Origin: Gammaproteobacteria bacterium
GTDB lineage: Bacteria > Pseudomonadota > Gammaproteobacteria > Pseudomonadales > Azotimanducaceae
NCBI GenBank assembly: GCA_009841615.1
Contig: VXLL01000005.1
Location: forward strand, 1 to 39,460
Length of the DNA stretch: 39,460 bases
Direction: 5' to 3'
Of this stretch, positions 9,703 through 20,125 are shown in pieces (the stretch's first letter is position 1; every line of letters begins with the position of its first letter). The notes beneath the pieces are model-generated. The model saw only the letters and a list, made by a program, of their open reading frames with translations. It was not told where the DNA came from and did no database searches. The position numbers were made by a program, and so were the translations under genes.

Positions 9703-10118
9703 TGCGAAGAGTTCGAATTGTTAATCGAGACCGTTCTTTCGGTCGAGAAGAGCGGGTTGCTGAACTCATCCGCAAGGAACTCACAACACTTATAAGGTTA
9801 AAAATGCGAGATCCTCGCATTGAGGTACAAAACGTCATCGTGAACGATGTACGAGTCACAGGTGATTTATCCACCGCCAACGTTTACATTCGAGCACTTG
9901 ATTTAGACCAGACCATTGATAGGGAAGAGTTGGTACAAGTGTTGCAGCGGGCCGCGGGATTTTTAAGATCTGAATTGGCCAAGCGCCATTCGATGCGAAC
10001 GACGCCCGCACTAAAGTTCTATTATGATGACGTCGAGGATGAGGGATCGCATATCGACGCTCTGATCGATCAAGCAATGGCACGTGAGACGTCGAGCGTA
10101 GAAACGCACTGTGAGTAA
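9702..10118 (+). CDS. rbfA: Ribosome-binding factor A
   Basis: Small KH-type protein that binds the 30S subunit and helps 16S 5'-end processing and late assembly. 138 residues, in the normal range. RDRSFGREERVAELIRKELTTLI and the conserved RDPRI segment, followed by TGDLSTANVYIRAL, are typical. The C-terminal half carries AAGFLRSELAKR and the TPALKFYYDD motif. The ATG at 9702 overlaps the infB stop in a TAATG arrangement, suggesting translational coupling. Its own end overlaps truB by 8 bp. Confidence 0.96.
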   Translation: MRRVRIVNRDRSFGREERVAELIRKELTTLIRLKMRDPRIEVQNVIVNDVRVTGDLSTANVYIRALDLDQTIDREELVQVLQRAAGFLRSELAKRHSMRTTPALKFYYDDVEDEGSHIDALIDQAMARETSSVETHCE

Positions 10119-11028
10119 ACGACGTTCCCACGGTCGAAATGTCGATGGCGTTCTAGTGCTCGACAAACCACCGGGGTTGACTTCGAGTCGAGCGACTCAG
10201 CAAGCTAAAAAGCTCTTTGGTGCCAAAAAAGTTGGTCATACAGGTAGCTTGGATCCGCTCGCGACCGGTGTTTTACCACTGTGCTTTGGCGCTGCTACGA
10301 AGTTCTCTCAGTTTCTATTTCAGGCTGACAAGCGCTACGTAGTCGATGCGGTGCTGGGCATTGCTACGGACAGTGGGGATGCCGACGGAACCGTTATAGG
10401 CGAGAGCTCTTATTCCCACGTATCCGCTGAGAATATCGAAACCGTCCTCGAGGACTACCAAGGGAACATTCAACAAATTCCTTCCATGTTTTCCGCTGTG
10501 AAGCAAAATGGCCAGCCACTATATAAGTTAGCTCACCAAGGAAAAGAGGTGCCCCGTGAACCTCGCCCGGTAACTATTTACGAGAACAAATTAGTGAGTT
10601 TTGAAGGGGACCGTTTTCGGTTGCGCATTCACTGCAGTAAAGGTACCTACATACGAACTTTGGTTGCAGATATTGGTGAGCAGTTAGGTAGCGGAGCACA
10701 TGTCGTCGCATTGCGTCGAACCCAAGCGGGGCCTTATGACGATAGCGGCGCGATCACGATGGAACAACTACAAGAAGCTCGTGAGGAACAACGAATCGAC
10801 GAATTGTTACTACCTACTGCTAGTACGGTGGAAGGTTGGCCAACAATTTTTGTCCGGGGAGGCATGGCTTACAACGTAAGACATGGCCAAGCGGTACGTG
10901 TGAACAACGCGCCAACGGAAGGATGGGTCAAAGTGTGTGAGATCGTTGACAATGCGCGCACCAAATTTTTAGGTGTGGGAGAGATATTGGATGACGGTCG
11001 CGTAGCACCTCGACGGATAATTATCTAG
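10111..11028 (+). CDS. truB: tRNA pseudouridine(55) synthase TruB
   Basis: Converts U55 in the T-loop of tRNAs to pseudouridine. 305 residues, normal for the family. The N-terminus has the conserved [14 protein letters not shown], and the catalytic motif [13 protein letters not shown] places the nucleophile at Asp48. Further family motifs are [23 protein letters not shown] and [12 protein letters not shown], with a C-terminal PUA-like segment. The GTG start at 10111 lies inside the end of rbfA (8 bp overlap), so translation is probably coupled. rpsO follows after 41 bp. Confidence 0.96.
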   Translation: MSKRRSHGRNVDGVLVLDKPPGLTSSRATQQAKKLFGAKKVGHTGSLDPLATGVLPLCFGAATKFSQFLFQADKRYVVDAVLGIATDSGDADGTVIGESSYSHVSAENIETVLEDYQGNIQQIPSMFSAVKQNGQPLYKLAHQGKEVPREPRPVTIYENKLVSFEGDRFRLRIHCSKGTYIRTLVADIGEQLGSGAHVVALRRTQAGPYDDSGAITMEQLQEAREEQRIDELLLPTASTVEGWPTIFVRGGMAYNVRHGQAVRVNNAPTEGWVKVCEIVDNARTKFLGVGEILDDGRVAPRRIII

Positions 11029-11069
11029 CAAATTTTGAAACAAAAAACAACAATGATGAAGGAGAATTT

Positions 11070-11339
11070 ATGGCGTTAACAACCGAGACAAAACAAGAGA
11101 CGCTGCAGAAATTTGGCCGTGGTGAAAACGACACGGGATCACCGGAGGTTCAAATCGCTCTCTTAACAAAGAACATACAAAGCGTGCAGGAACATCTGCA
11201 AGTTCACAAAGGCGATAACCATTCCAGACGTGGTCTGCAGAACATGGTAGCACAACGACGTAAGTTATTGGACTATTTACGATCTAAAGATCTTGACAGA
11301 TACGCAACGCTCATATCCGAGCTTGGCATTCGCCGTTAA
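11070..11339 (+). CDS. rpsO: Ribosomal protein S15
   Basis: 30S subunit protein that binds the 16S central domain and forms an inter-subunit bridge. 89 residues, exactly the usual size. The motifs [41 protein letters not shown] and the C-terminal ELGIRR are diagnostic. The ATG at 11070 is preceded by an excellent Shine-Dalgarno, AAGGAGAA. The adjacent pnp gene (21 bp downstream) is the universal gammaproteobacterial partner; I see no terminator between them. Confidence 0.98.
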   Translation: MALTTETKQETLQKFGRGENDTGSPEVQIALLTKNIQSVQEHLQVHKGDNHSRRGLQNMVAQRRKLLDYLRSKDLDRYATLISELGIRR

Positions 11340-11360
11340 TCACAAAACAAGGAACACAAT

Positions 11361-13466
11361 TTGAAACCTTCAAAGGTCGAGTTTGAACTCGGCAATCATA
11401 AAGTAACTCTTGAGACCGGCCGGATCGCGCGACAAGCGACCGCAGCTGTAATGGCACATATGGACGACAATTCCGTGTTATGCACAGTTGTGGCTGCTCC
11501 AGAACCGCGTGAAGGAGTTAGCTTTTTTCCACTAACGGTGGATTACCAAGAACGCACGTACGCGGCAGGGAAAATTCCTGGAGGATTTTTTCGGCGCGAG
11601 GGTCGTCCAACTGAAAAAGAGACTCTGACAAGTAGGCTCATTGACAGACCGATACGACCACTATTTCACGATGGCTTCCAAAACGAGGTACATGTAATTG
11701 CAACGGTGATGTCGGTAGACCGAGATGTCGATCCAGATGTAGTCGCGATGATCGGAACCTCCGCAGCCTTGACGCTCTCCGGGGTTCCATTTAGCGGTCC
11801 TATCGGTGCAAATCGAGTTGGATTTATTGACAACCTCTACGTGTTGAATCCTCGTATTTCTGCGCAAGCAGAATCTAGACTCAACATGATCGTCGCTGGG
11901 ACGGAGAATGCGGTACTCATGGTCGAGAGCGAAGCACATGAACTCTCCGAGGATCAGATGCTGGGAGCTGTGCTGTTTGCGCACCAAGAGATGCAGATAC
12001 AGATTCAAGCAATCAATCAGTTAGTTGAAGCAGTAGGAAACGAACAGTGGGTTTACGCTCCACCGGTCGAAAATAAAGATCTCGTAGATGCAGTCACAAA
12101 ACAGATCGGAAACGGCTTGCATGAAGCATATCAAATCACGACTAAGGCGGAACGTCGAGATCAGCTTAAGTCGGTAGAGCAGAGTACCGTTGAAACTCTT
12201 ACTGAAGAAGATGAGACAATTGATCCTTCGGAGGTGAGTTCGATCATTCAATCACTAGGTAAGAAACTGGTTCGTGAGCGCATTCTTGACGGCCAACCGC
12301 GGATCGACGGGCGGCGACACGATGAAGTTCGAGATCTCGACATTGATGTAGGAATTTTGAAGCGAACTCATGGTTCGGCATTATTCCAACGGGGTGAAAC
12401 TCAAGCGATTGTGACCGTTACCCTGGGTACAACTCGAGATGCTGCATTGATCGAATCGCTCAGCGGGGAGTCAACTGACCAGTTCATGTTGCATTACAAC
12501 TTCCCCCCATACTGCGTAGGAGAAGTTGGTAGACTGATGGGTCCACGCCGCAGAGAAGTAGGTCACGGACGTTTAGCGCGACGATCGCTGGAATATCTCA
12601 TACCCGACAATGACAAGTTTCCTTACACGATTAGAGTCGTCTCGGAGATCACAGAGAGTAACGGATCAAGTTCGATGGCTTCTGTTTGTGGTGCATCGCT
12701 CGCGTTAATGGATGCAGGCGTGCAAATTCCATCTTCTGTGGCAGGTATTGCAATGGGCCTGATTAAGGAAGACGATAAGTTTGTCGTGCTAACAGACATA
12801 CTTGGTGACGAAGATCACCTTGGCGACATGGACTTTAAGGTTGCTGGCACTTCTAAAGGCGTTACCGCGTTGCAGATGGACATCAAAATTGAGGGAATCA
12901 CCGAGGAAATACTGAGTCAAGCGTTAGCGCAAGCACACGATGCGAGAAAACACATTCTGAAACAAATGGATGCAGCGATAGAGAAACCTCGAGAAACTCT
13001 TTCAGAGTATGCGCCAGCGGTGTTTTCAATTCGCATTGATCCTGAAATGATCCGCTTGGTAATAGGTAAGGGTGGAGCAACGATTCGAGGTCTGCGCGAC
13101 GAATTTAACGCTGAGTTCGATGTCGAAGACGACGGGGAAATTAGGATCTACTCTGAGAATCGCACTAAAGAAGCGGCTATCCGACAACGAATTCTTGATC
13201 TCACCGAAACCCCTGTTGTTGGCAAGATCTATTCGGGCGAAGTTGCGTCCATTATGAAGTTTGGCGCGTTCATAACCATACTCCCGAAACAGGACGGTTT
13301 ACTACACATTTCTCGTATTAAGCGTGGTCGCGTTGAGAAGGTGAACGACGAACTTTCGGTTGGACAAATCGTTGAAGTCGTTATCACCGAGATTGATGAT
13401 CGCGGACGAGTGCAATTGTCGATGGTCGATGTCGACCGTTATCGAGATAAACCACCGAATGTTTAG
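11361..13466 (+). CDS. pnp: Polyribonucleotide nucleotidyltransferase (PNPase)
   Basis: 3'-to-5' phosphorolytic exoribonuclease, a trimer and a degradosome partner. 701 residues, as expected. Order: RNase PH-like domain 1, helical domain, RNase PH-like domain 2 with the catalytic stretch [16 protein letters not shown], a KH domain ([14 protein letters not shown]) and a C-terminal S1 domain ([24 protein letters not shown]..., cited in parts). The start is TTG at 11361, which gives [16 protein letters not shown] about 8 nt upstream supports it. The gene ends 4 bp from the convergent acs stop, so no space is left for a dedicated terminator. Confidence 0.97.
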   Translation: MKPSKVEFELGNHKVTLETGRIARQATAAVMAHMDDNSVLCTVVAAPEPREGVSFFPLTVDYQERTYAAGKIPGGFFRREGRPTEKETLTSRLIDRPIRPLFHDGFQNEVHVIATVMSVDRDVDPDVVAMIGTSAALTLSGVPFSGPIGANRVGFIDNLYVLNPRISAQAESRLNMIVAGTENAVLMVESEAHELSEDQMLGAVLFAHQEMQIQIQAINQLVEAVGNEQWVYAPPVENKDLVDAVTKQIGNGLHEAYQITTKAERRDQLKSVEQSTVETLTEEDETIDPSEVSSIIQSLGKKLVRERILDGQPRIDGRRHDEVRDLDIDVGILKRTHGSALFQRGETQAIVTVTLGTTRDAALIESLSGESTDQFMLHYNFPPYCVGEVGRLMGPRRREVGHGRLARRSLEYLIPDNDKFPYTIRVVSEITESNGSSSMASVCGASLALMDAGVQIPSSVAGIAMGLIKEDDKFVVLTDILGDEDHLGDMDFKVAGTSKGVTALQMDIKIEGITEEILSQALAQAHDARKHILKQMDAAIEKPRETLSEYAPAVFSIRIDPEMIRLVIGKGGATIRGLRDEFNAEFDVEDDGEIRIYSENRTKEAAIRQRILDLTETPVVGKIYSGEVASIMKFGAFITILPKQDGLLHISRIKRGRVEKVNDELSVGQIVEVVITEIDDRGRVQLSMVDVDRYRDKPPNV

Positions 13467-13470
13467 GTAG

Positions 13471-15405
13471 CTAAGGAACTAGCCGATCTCGAACGAGGTC
13501 GTCAACCACACTAGGGTCCGCTAGGGTGGTCGTATCTCCGAAGTCTTCTGTGTCATTTGCAGCGATTTTTCGAAGAATTCGCCGCATGATTTTTCCTGAT
13601 CTCGTTTTAGGTAGCCCTGGAGCCCATTGAATTGCATCAGGCCGGGCAATCGGTCCAATTTCTGTGCGCACCATTTGGCACAATTCTTCTTTCAGAGTAG
13701 GATCTGGTTCCACGCCAGCCATTGGTGTGACGAAAGCGTAGATTGACTCGCCTTTGATCGAATGTGGCGCACCCACCACTGCGGCTTCCGCGATTTGATC
13801 GTGTAATACCAATGCACTTTCAATCTCCGCTGTACCAAGTCGATGGCCAGACACGTTGATCACATCGTCTACCCGTCCAGTAATCCAGTAATATCCATCG
13901 CGATCACGCCGAGCTCCGTCCCCGGTAAAGTACCTGCCGGGAAATCTCCGGTAATAGGTGTCAACCACTCGTTGATGATCACCATAGACAGTTCGAATTT
14001 GCCCAGGCCAGGGCTGCAACATTACTAGGTTTCCGTACGCTTCATTCTCCTCAAGAACGTTTCCTTCATCATCTACGAGTGCAGGTTTGATCCCGAAGAA
14101 TGGTCGAGTAACAGAACCAGGTTTAAGCACAGTAGCCCCGGGGAGAGGAGATATCATGATACCGCCTGTTTCTGTCTGCCACCAAGTGTCAACAATAGGA
14201 CACCTCCGGTCCCCAACTACTCGATGATACCACTCCCATGCTTCAGGATTTATCGGCTCACCAACAGTCCCCAAAAGACGAAGTGATTTCCGTGAAGTTT
14301 TAGCTACAAAGTCATCCCCTAGTGCCATGAGTTGTCGAATTGCTGTAGGGGCTGTATAAAAGATGTTGACTTGGTACTTATCTACAACTTGCCAAAATCG
14401 CGATGCGTCTGGAAAGGTAGGTACACCTTCAAACATCAGGGTTGTCGCTCCATTGGCAAGAGGTCCATACACGATGTAGGAGTGGCCGGTAATCCAGCCA
14501 ACATCTGCGGTACACCAGTAGATGTCATGCTCGTGATAGTCGAAAATGTACCGAAAGCTCAATGTCGCATGCAAAAGATATCCCGCGGAACCGTGTTGCA
14601 CACCTTTGGGTTTTCCCGTACTGCCTGATGTATATAAGATGAACAGAGGATCTTCAGATTCGACTCGTTCGGGTTCACAGTCGACATCTTGGCGAGCAAC
14701 TAATTCGTGATACCAAACGTCACGAGTTTCATTCCATTCGACACTACTACCAGTACGTCGTATTGTTAACACGGTGTCGACGTTGGGACAGTCTTGTAAA
14801 GCAGCGTCAGCATTTGCCTTCAACGGGATGATTTTTCCACCACGTATGCTCTCGTCTGCAGTAATCAACGTCTGACAGTCAGAGTCCAAGATTCGGTCGC
14901 GAAGTGAATTTGATGAAAAGCCACCGAATACAACGCTATGAAGCGCGCCAATGCGCGCGCAGGCTAACATAGCGTACGCCGCCTCGGGGATCATTGGTAG
15001 ATAAATACAGACTCGATCACCCTTTGACACTCCGCGCTCTCGAAGTGCATTCGAGAGTCGACAGACTTCTTGATACAGCTCTCGATAGGTTATGCGTTTG
15101 CTCTGTTGGCTATCGTCCCCTTCCCAAATTATTGCAACTTGGTCGGCGCGTGTGTCAAGATGTCGGTCAATACAGTTGTAAGAAACATTGAGAATACCGT
15201 CGCGAAACCAGTGAAATCGTCCTTCGGTGAATGATGCTTCAGCGACTTGGTTAAAGCTTTGAAACCAATCGATGTTGGCTTCTGCTTGTTCAGCCCAAAA
15301 TTCTTCTGGTTGTTCGATGGAGCGTCGATAGAGTGAATCGTATTCTGCTTTGTTGATATGGGCGGATTCAGCCAATTCCTTTGGAACTGGGTACGTTTCT
15401 GACAC
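13471..15405 (-). CDS. acs: Acetyl-CoA synthetase
   Basis: AMP-forming enzyme activating acetate to acetyl-CoA through an acetyl-adenylate. I prefer the GTG at 15405 (644 residues) because GGAG lies 9 nt before it; an in-frame TTG at 15420 would add five residues but has no ribosome binding site. Motifs: the P-loop [20 protein letters not shown], the hinge region [20 protein letters not shown], and the C-terminal [11 protein letters not shown] whose lysine is the acetylation-controlled catalytic lysine in this family. It is the last gene of the probable pcnB-panB-panC-pgi-acs operon. Placement next to pgi matches the pseudomonad order. Confidence 0.96.
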   Translation of the reverse strand: MSETYPVPKELAESAHINKAEYDSLYRRSIEQPEEFWAEQAEANIDWFQSFNQVAEASFTEGRFHWFRDGILNVSYNCIDRHLDTRADQVAIIWEGDDSQQSKRITYRELYQEVCRLSNALRERGVSKGDRVCIYLPMIPEAAYAMLACARIGALHSVVFGGFSSNSLRDRILDSDCQTLITADESIRGGKIIPLKANADAALQDCPNVDTVLTIRRTGSSVEWNETRDVWYHELVARQDVDCEPERVESEDPLFILYTSGSTGKPKGVQHGSAGYLLHATLSFRYIFDYHEHDIYWCTADVGWITGHSYIVYGPLANGATTLMFEGVPTFPDASRFWQVVDKYQVNIFYTAPTAIRQLMALGDDFVAKTSRKSLRLLGTVGEPINPEAWEWYHRVVGDRRCPIVDTWWQTETGGIMISPLPGATVLKPGSVTRPFFGIKPALVDDEGNVLEENEAYGNLVMLQPWPGQIRTVYGDHQRVVDTYYRRFPGRYFTGDGARRDRDGYYWITGRVDDVINVSGHRLGTAEIESALVLHDQIAEAAVVGAPHSIKGESIYAFVTPMAGVEPDPTLKEELCQMVRTEIGPIARPDAIQWAPGLPKTRSGKIMRRILRKIAANDTEDFGDTTTLADPSVVDDLVRDRLVP

Positions 15406-15441
15406 TTTTAGGTTCTCCAAAAAAGTTGTAATTCGACGGAA

Positions 15442-16977
15442 CTAAATTTTTTTTATTTTATAAAGCAAGTCAGCTGTAGTCGCGGGTATATTTTGTGCCT
15501 CGCCATGGTGTAAAAACCCGTAGACATCATCCGCTAATCGTTTTCCTGCTTCGACACCCCATTGGTCGAAAGAGTTTATGTTCCAGAGATGTCCTAGACT
15601 AGCGACTTTGTGTTCATAGAGTGCGATCAAAGCGCCGAGACTAAAAGCGTTGAGTTCGTTCAACACGAAGATTGTTGAGCCATGTCTTCCCTCGATATTC
15701 TTAAATCCTGGGTCGCTTGACTCTTGATTGCCGGCAAACATCACGGTACTTTGTGCTACAGCGTTTGCCAGAATCCAATCATCGATATTCGTGTTGTCTT
15801 TCTGCGAGCCGTTAGAGCGAGTGACAATGATGTCGGCACTATATTTCCGCGTCCCCTGATGAAGCAGTTGATGATATGCATGTTGTCCGTCAGTCTCGAT
15901 TCCACCCCAAACGATAGGACTAGTATGCCAGTTTACTGGTTCACCATCTCTGGATATGCTTTTCCCGTTACTCTCCATTTCGAGTTGTTGTAGGTAGGCA
16001 GGTAGCAATTGAAGCCGCGGGTCGTATGGTAGGATCAAGTGCGATTCCGTATTGAGTACATTGGTGTTCCAAACAGCTAGCATAGCCAATTTGAGGGCGA
16101 GATTGTGCGCCACGTCTGTCGTTTCAAATACGTGGTGGTCCATGGACCTCGCACCAGCATGCAAATCTTGATACACGTCTACGCCAAACGCAATAGCGAT
16201 TACGAGACCCATGGCAGACCAGAGCGAAAAACGACCGCCGATTGAACTAGGCACTCGTAATACCGTTTCGTTGTTTGTTATTTCGTCTGGGTTGCTGGTC
16301 ACGTGGATGAAGTGATTCGCAAGATCTGCGTCCGGTGGAACGCGTTCGTTCATCCACTGCCGAATAAAACGCGCGTTGTCGAGAGTCTCGAAAGTTCCGT
16401 ACGACTTTGATGCGACGATGAACAGCGTTGAATCGGGATTAAGAGCACTTAAGATTTCACTACGAGCAGAGGGGTGTGCGTTCGATAAAAAGTGAATGCG
16501 CGGGCCTCGTCTTTGCACCAGCGCGCGATAAACCATCTCTGGTCCAAGGTGCGATCCACCGATACCGACATTGACAACATCAGTGAACAATTTTCCTGAA
16601 TGCCCACACAACGAGCCTCTGCGAATCCCTCCTGCTAGGTTGAGCATTGATTGAAGTGATTGGTCAGATGTGTGCAAAGATCTCTGCTGAACATGAGTCG
16701 CCGCTCTCGCTTCCGTATCGTTTACTTGATCGCCACGGCTCATACGAAGAAGAAACTGATAGACCCGACTCTCTACCGCTAATTGATTGAGTAGATCTAC
16801 TATGGGTTGATCAACAATTTGTCGCGACCAGTCGACGAGTAAGTGCTCAAGCTGAAGATGGGAATCGGTAAACCGTTTTTTGTCGGCGAGCAGTTGATTT
16901 AGATCTAGGTCTGAAATTCGATGTGCATGCTCATCGAGTTTTCGCCAAACTTGATCTCGTTTACTCAGCTTAGTCAC
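15442..16977 (-). CDS. pgi: Glucose-6-phosphate isomerase
   Basis: Interconverts glucose-6-phosphate and fructose-6-phosphate. 511 residues, somewhat shorter than the E. coli enzyme (549). Family motifs: GIGGSHLGPEMVYRAL, SKSYGTFETLDNA, GGRFSLWSAMGL, the glutamate-bearing NIEGRHG.., and the C-terminal NSFDQWGVEAGKRLA with the catalytic lysine region (many homologues have GVELGK here). The GTG start at 16977 overlaps the panC stop by 4 nt (GTGA), implying translational coupling. A short A/T-rich stretch separates it from acs. Confidence 0.96.
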   Translation of the reverse strand: MTKLSKRDQVWRKLDEHAHRISDLDLNQLLADKKRFTDSHLQLEHLLVDWSRQIVDQPIVDLLNQLAVESRVYQFLLRMSRGDQVNDTEARAATHVQQRSLHTSDQSLQSMLNLAGGIRRGSLCGHSGKLFTDVVNVGIGGSHLGPEMVYRALVQRRGPRIHFLSNAHPSARSEILSALNPDSTLFIVASKSYGTFETLDNARFIRQWMNERVPPDADLANHFIHVTSNPDEITNNETVLRVPSSIGGRFSLWSAMGLVIAIAFGVDVYQDLHAGARSMDHHVFETTDVAHNLALKLAMLAVWNTNVLNTESHLILPYDPRLQLLPAYLQQLEMESNGKSISRDGEPVNWHTSPIVWGGIETDGQHAYHQLLHQGTRKYSADIIVTRSNGSQKDNTNIDDWILANAVAQSTVMFAGNQESSDPGFKNIEGRHGSTIFVLNELNAFSLGALIALYEHKVASLGHLWNINSFDQWGVEAGKRLADDVYGFLHHGEAQNIPATTADLLYKIKKI

Positions 16978-17822
16978 GCGAGTCCAACGGGTACGTTATC
17001 GATTAGTCTAGCACGACCAAGGTAGGCGGCACCGAAGATTCGAAGATTGTCACTGTTGCCGCGTGGATAGTCGAGCGTGTCAGCATCTCTTACTCCAACG
17101 TAATCGGGTCGAAATCCAAGTGCGCTGAGTGCGTTCATCGCCTTTTCTTCCTCGGAAGAATAATCTGTGTTCCCAGCTTGAATACTGTCCCGAACGGAAC
17201 ATAACTGTCGATAGAGTTGTGGTGCTAATCGACGTTCACTCTCGCTTAGATACTGATTGCGACTGGATAGCGCTAAGTTGTCATGTGTGCGAACTGTTGC
17301 TACTCCAATCGTATCGATGGGGAAATTGAGGTCGAACACTAACTTTCGAATGATTGCTAATTGTTGCCAATCTTTTTCGCCGAAGTAAGCTTTATCGGGT
17401 TGTACTAAGTTGAACAGTTTTGTTACGACCGTAGTTACGCCATCGAAGTGCCCCGGTCGATTTTCGCCACACAGAGTATTTCCGAGTTCAGGAACAATCG
17501 TTGCCGTTTGAAGAGTGTGTCCACGTGGATACATGGTTTCCGTCGTAGGGCAGAACAAAGTCTCTACCCCTAATGTTTCTAGGATTCGACAGTCAGCTTC
17601 AAACGTTCGAGGGTAGCTCTCGAGATCTTCGTTCTCACCAAACTGCAGTGGATTGACGAAGAGGGTAGTAACCACCACATCGCAATCAGTCTTGGCGCGA
17701 CGAACTAGTTCCACGTGGCCGTCGTGAAGGTTCCCCATCGTTGGAACCATGCCGATCGTAACGCTTGACCCGAAACTCTTTAATGTTTGCCGGAGTTCGT
17801 GGGGAGTACGAACGACTTTCAC
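16974..17822 (-). CDS. panC: Pantothenate synthetase
   Basis: Joins pantoate and beta-alanine using ATP to make pantothenate. 282 residues, normal. The nucleotidyltransferase motif MVPTMGNLHDGH has the HxGH-type site at 33-36. VVTTLFVNPLQFGENEDLESYPR, GHFDGVTTVVTKLFN, YFGEKDWQQL and LALSSRNQYLS are all family motifs. The GTG at 17822 is 6 nt from the panB stop, and the panC stop overlaps pgi. panD, which follows panC in some relatives, is not here, so beta-alanine must come from elsewhere. Confidence 0.97.
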   Translation of the reverse strand: MKVVRTPHELRQTLKSFGSSVTIGMVPTMGNLHDGHVELVRRAKTDCDVVVTTLFVNPLQFGENEDLESYPRTFEADCRILETLGVETLFCPTTETMYPRGHTLQTATIVPELGNTLCGENRPGHFDGVTTVVTKLFNLVQPDKAYFGEKDWQQLAIIRKLVFDLNFPIDTIGVATVRTHDNLALSSRNQYLSESERRLAPQLYRQLCSVRDSIQAGNTDYSSEEEKAMNALSALGFRPDYVGVRDADTLDYPRGNSDNLRIFGAAYLGRARLIDNVPVGLA

Positions 17823-17828
17823 GTGGTT

Positions 17829-18650
17829 TCAGCTAAAACTGTGCTCTGCACTAGGAAACGCGCCAGACCGGACAGCTGCGGCATACGCTATAAACGCTCC
17901 GCGAATTCCATCATTACTATCAGGGAGAAAGTTTTTTACAAACTTTGGCGTGCGAATGGTCGAAGGTGTAATTCCCAACATATCGTGCAAAACCATTATT
18001 TGACCATCTGTATCGGGTCCAGCTCCGATTCCAATAACCGGGATTTCTAGTTTCTCCGTAATTGCTTTTGCTAATGCGACTGGGACGCATTCCAATAATA
18101 ACAAAGAAGCCCCCGAATCCTCTAGAAGTTGCGCTTCTTCGAGCATGGTCGAGGCTTGATCGGGGTTTCTACCCTGAACTCGAAACCCACCGAGTCTATT
18201 GATCGATTGAGGGGTGAGACCCATGTGCGTGCAAACGGGTATGCCACGTTCAGCGAGCAAACGAGTACTCTCGGCGAGCCATGCACCACCCTCCAGCTTG
18301 ACGATGTGTGCCCCTGCACGCATCAATGCAGCGGCACTCTCTAAGCTCTGATTAGCTGATGCGTAACTCATGAATGGCAGGTCTGCCATGATAAGACTTC
18401 CACGGTTACCGCGTCTTACGCACTGCATGTGATAAACCATCTCTTCTATGGTCACCGGTAACGTACTATCGTGCCCTTGAAGGACCATTCCCAGAGAGTC
18501 ACCCACGAGAAGGACCTCAATTCCGCTGGAACTAATCAGTTCTGCGAACAGTGCGTCGTAAGCGGTTAAACACGCGAATTTTTGGCCTTTTTCTTTGCGT
18601 TTAGCAAGTGTTGTGATGGACACAGGAGTGTGGGCAGATTGGTTACTCAT
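17829..18650 (-). CDS. panB: 3-methyl-2-oxobutanoate hydroxymethyltransferase
   Basis: First committed step of pantothenate synthesis, moving a hydroxymethyl group from 5,10-methylene-THF to ketoisovalerate. 273 residues, a normal TIM barrel. Motifs: [29 protein letters not shown], metal-binding Asp in VGDS and the ADLPF strand, VKLEGG, the conserved HMGLTPQ, and IPVIGIGAG. The ATG at 18650 is 30 bp after the pcnB stop. The folK gene usual between pcnB and panB is missing. The enzyme uses folate, which makes the missing folate genes nearby relevant. Confidence 0.97.
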   Translation of the reverse strand: MSNQSAHTPVSITTLAKRKEKGQKFACLTAYDALFAELISSSGIEVLLVGDSLGMVLQGHDSTLPVTIEEMVYHMQCVRRGNRGSLIMADLPFMSYASANQSLESAAALMRAGAHIVKLEGGAWLAESTRLLAERGIPVCTHMGLTPQSINRLGGFRVQGRNPDQASTMLEEAQLLEDSGASLLLLECVPVALAKAITEKLEIPVIGIGAGPDTDGQIMVLHDMLGITPSTIRTPKFVKNFLPDSNDGIRGAFIAYAAAVRSGAFPSAEHSFS

Positions 18651-18680
18651 TGCGGAAATCCCCGATGTTTTGTTGCTTGT

Positions 18681-19934
18681 TTACTGTGTGGCGGCTACGA
18701 TTTGTTCATTAGCCTTACGAGGTTTGCGACGCCGTTTTGATCGACGCTTTCGTGTAGGTGCTACTTCTTTGAGCATCTGCTCTTGTTCGGCCTCCGACTC
18801 TTCTTGAATTTTAGTCCACCAACTCACGATTTCTTGACTAGCTTCACCAAGCTTGGCGCGCATACAAAGTAAATCAAAACCCGCTCGAAAGCGCCTACGA
18901 TGGAGGACCTGTTTGCCGTTTCGTAGAGGACGCTGTTCCAGTTTCGCTTGCAAACGCCAAGTCTCTATCACAAAATCTCGTACATCAGCACGTAGCGCGA
19001 TTCTTTGGGATGGAAGCTCCAAAACTCGTTTTGCTGCCAAGATTTCAGCTTCGCGGTCGTTGCGAACATTTAGATCGCGGTAGTGTTGCCAATAGAAAGC
19101 TGCCAGCAGAAATGCAAAGCGTACCGGTTTACCTTGCTTCACGCGGTGATCCGTGTTTTTTAGAGCTGCTTGACTTAACGCGTCTCGGGTGTCAATTTCC
19201 GGAAAGATGTACGGCATAACTTTGTACTTGATGAAGTTCCTACAGAGTGCTTGAGCGTACCCGTGCAGAAGCATTTTTTCGAGATCGTAACTTAAGCGGT
19301 GTGGCTCTAGATGCTCGAGCAAGTTTCTTTGTGAGCGTAGCGATTGTGCAAGGTCTTCGGTGAGCTTCAAATCTAGCTTCGACACAAATCGTACAGCTCT
19401 AAGTATGCGATGACAATCCTCCGAGAATCGAGTCTCTGGATCACCGATGCACCTCAGCTGTCCATACTTCAAGTCTCGCAGACCACCGACGAAATCAAAG
19501 ATTACATTTTTTTCGATATCTAAGTACAGTGCATTGACGGTGAAATCGCGTAGTCGATGATCTTGTTTCATTGTACCGACTTGTTTCGGACTACGTACTA
19601 ATGAACGGGTGGGAAGGGTAGGATCTAAGTGGTCTTTATTCCACTTTCGGTAGGTGGATATTTCAACGACGCCAATTTCACTCGTGACATGCACTATCCG
19701 AAATCTCCTGCCAATGATTCGAGCTTGTTTAAATATTCGTTTAACTTGGTACGGTGTTGCACTCGTGACCACGTCAAAGTCTTTGGGTTTTATGTCAAGG
19801 AGGAGATCGCGAACACAACCGCCAACAAGTTTTGCGTCGTATCCATTGTCGCGTAGCGTTTGCACAATGCGTCTAACCGATTTCGGTATTTGTGCCGTAT
19901 CGATAAGGTTTTTTTGTCGTTTGAGTTTTGGCAA
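18681..19934 (-). CDS. pcnB: Poly(A) polymerase I
   Basis: Adds 3' poly(A) tails that promote RNA decay; class II nucleotidyltransferase superfamily. 417 residues (E. coli has 454). The head-domain motif LVGGCVRDLLLDIKPKDFDVVTSATP carries the metal-binding D-x-D. RIIGRRFRIVHV and the RDFTVNALYLD motif follow, and RFVSKLDLKL marks the neck helices. The C-terminus is strongly basic (RKRRSKRRRKPRK), consistent with RNA binding. The start is TTG at 19934, preceded by GGGAAGGT at proper spacing. It is the likely first gene of the operon running to acs. Confidence 0.93.
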   Translation of the reverse strand: MPKLKRQKNLIDTAQIPKSVRRIVQTLRDNGYDAKLVGGCVRDLLLDIKPKDFDVVTSATPYQVKRIFKQARIIGRRFRIVHVTSEIGVVEISTYRKWNKDHLDPTLPTRSLVRSPKQVGTMKQDHRLRDFTVNALYLDIEKNVIFDFVGGLRDLKYGQLRCIGDPETRFSEDCHRILRAVRFVSKLDLKLTEDLAQSLRSQRNLLEHLEPHRLSYDLEKMLLHGYAQALCRNFIKYKVMPYIFPEIDTRDALSQAALKNTDHRVKQGKPVRFAFLLAAFYWQHYRDLNVRNDREAEILAAKRVLELPSQRIALRADVRDFVIETWRLQAKLEQRPLRNGKQVLHRRRFRAGFDLLCMRAKLGEASQEIVSWWTKIQEESEAEQEQMLKEVAPTRKRRSKRRRKPRKANEQIVAATQ

Positions 19935-20125
19935 GGTGGGGACCTTCCCAGAAGCGGAAAGGATTAATCGTCAGATTATTTTGAAGGCTGGGAAATTAAG
20001 AGTCCGCGCAGACGGGACTTCTATGGTTAACTCTTGAATCTCCACCAGAGTAGAACGCACCGACAAGAATCCTAAGGATGCTGAAGGAACCCATCGATGC
20101 GTTATATATTTACTTAGAAGTGTGG
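19935..20125 (-). other. Gap between array copy 1 and pcnB
   Basis: 191 bp with no gene. AGTCC/GGACT at about 20001-20020 could form a weak 5 bp stem. I see no convincing terminator or promoter apart from the pcnB ribosome binding site at its left edge. Confidence 0.4.
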
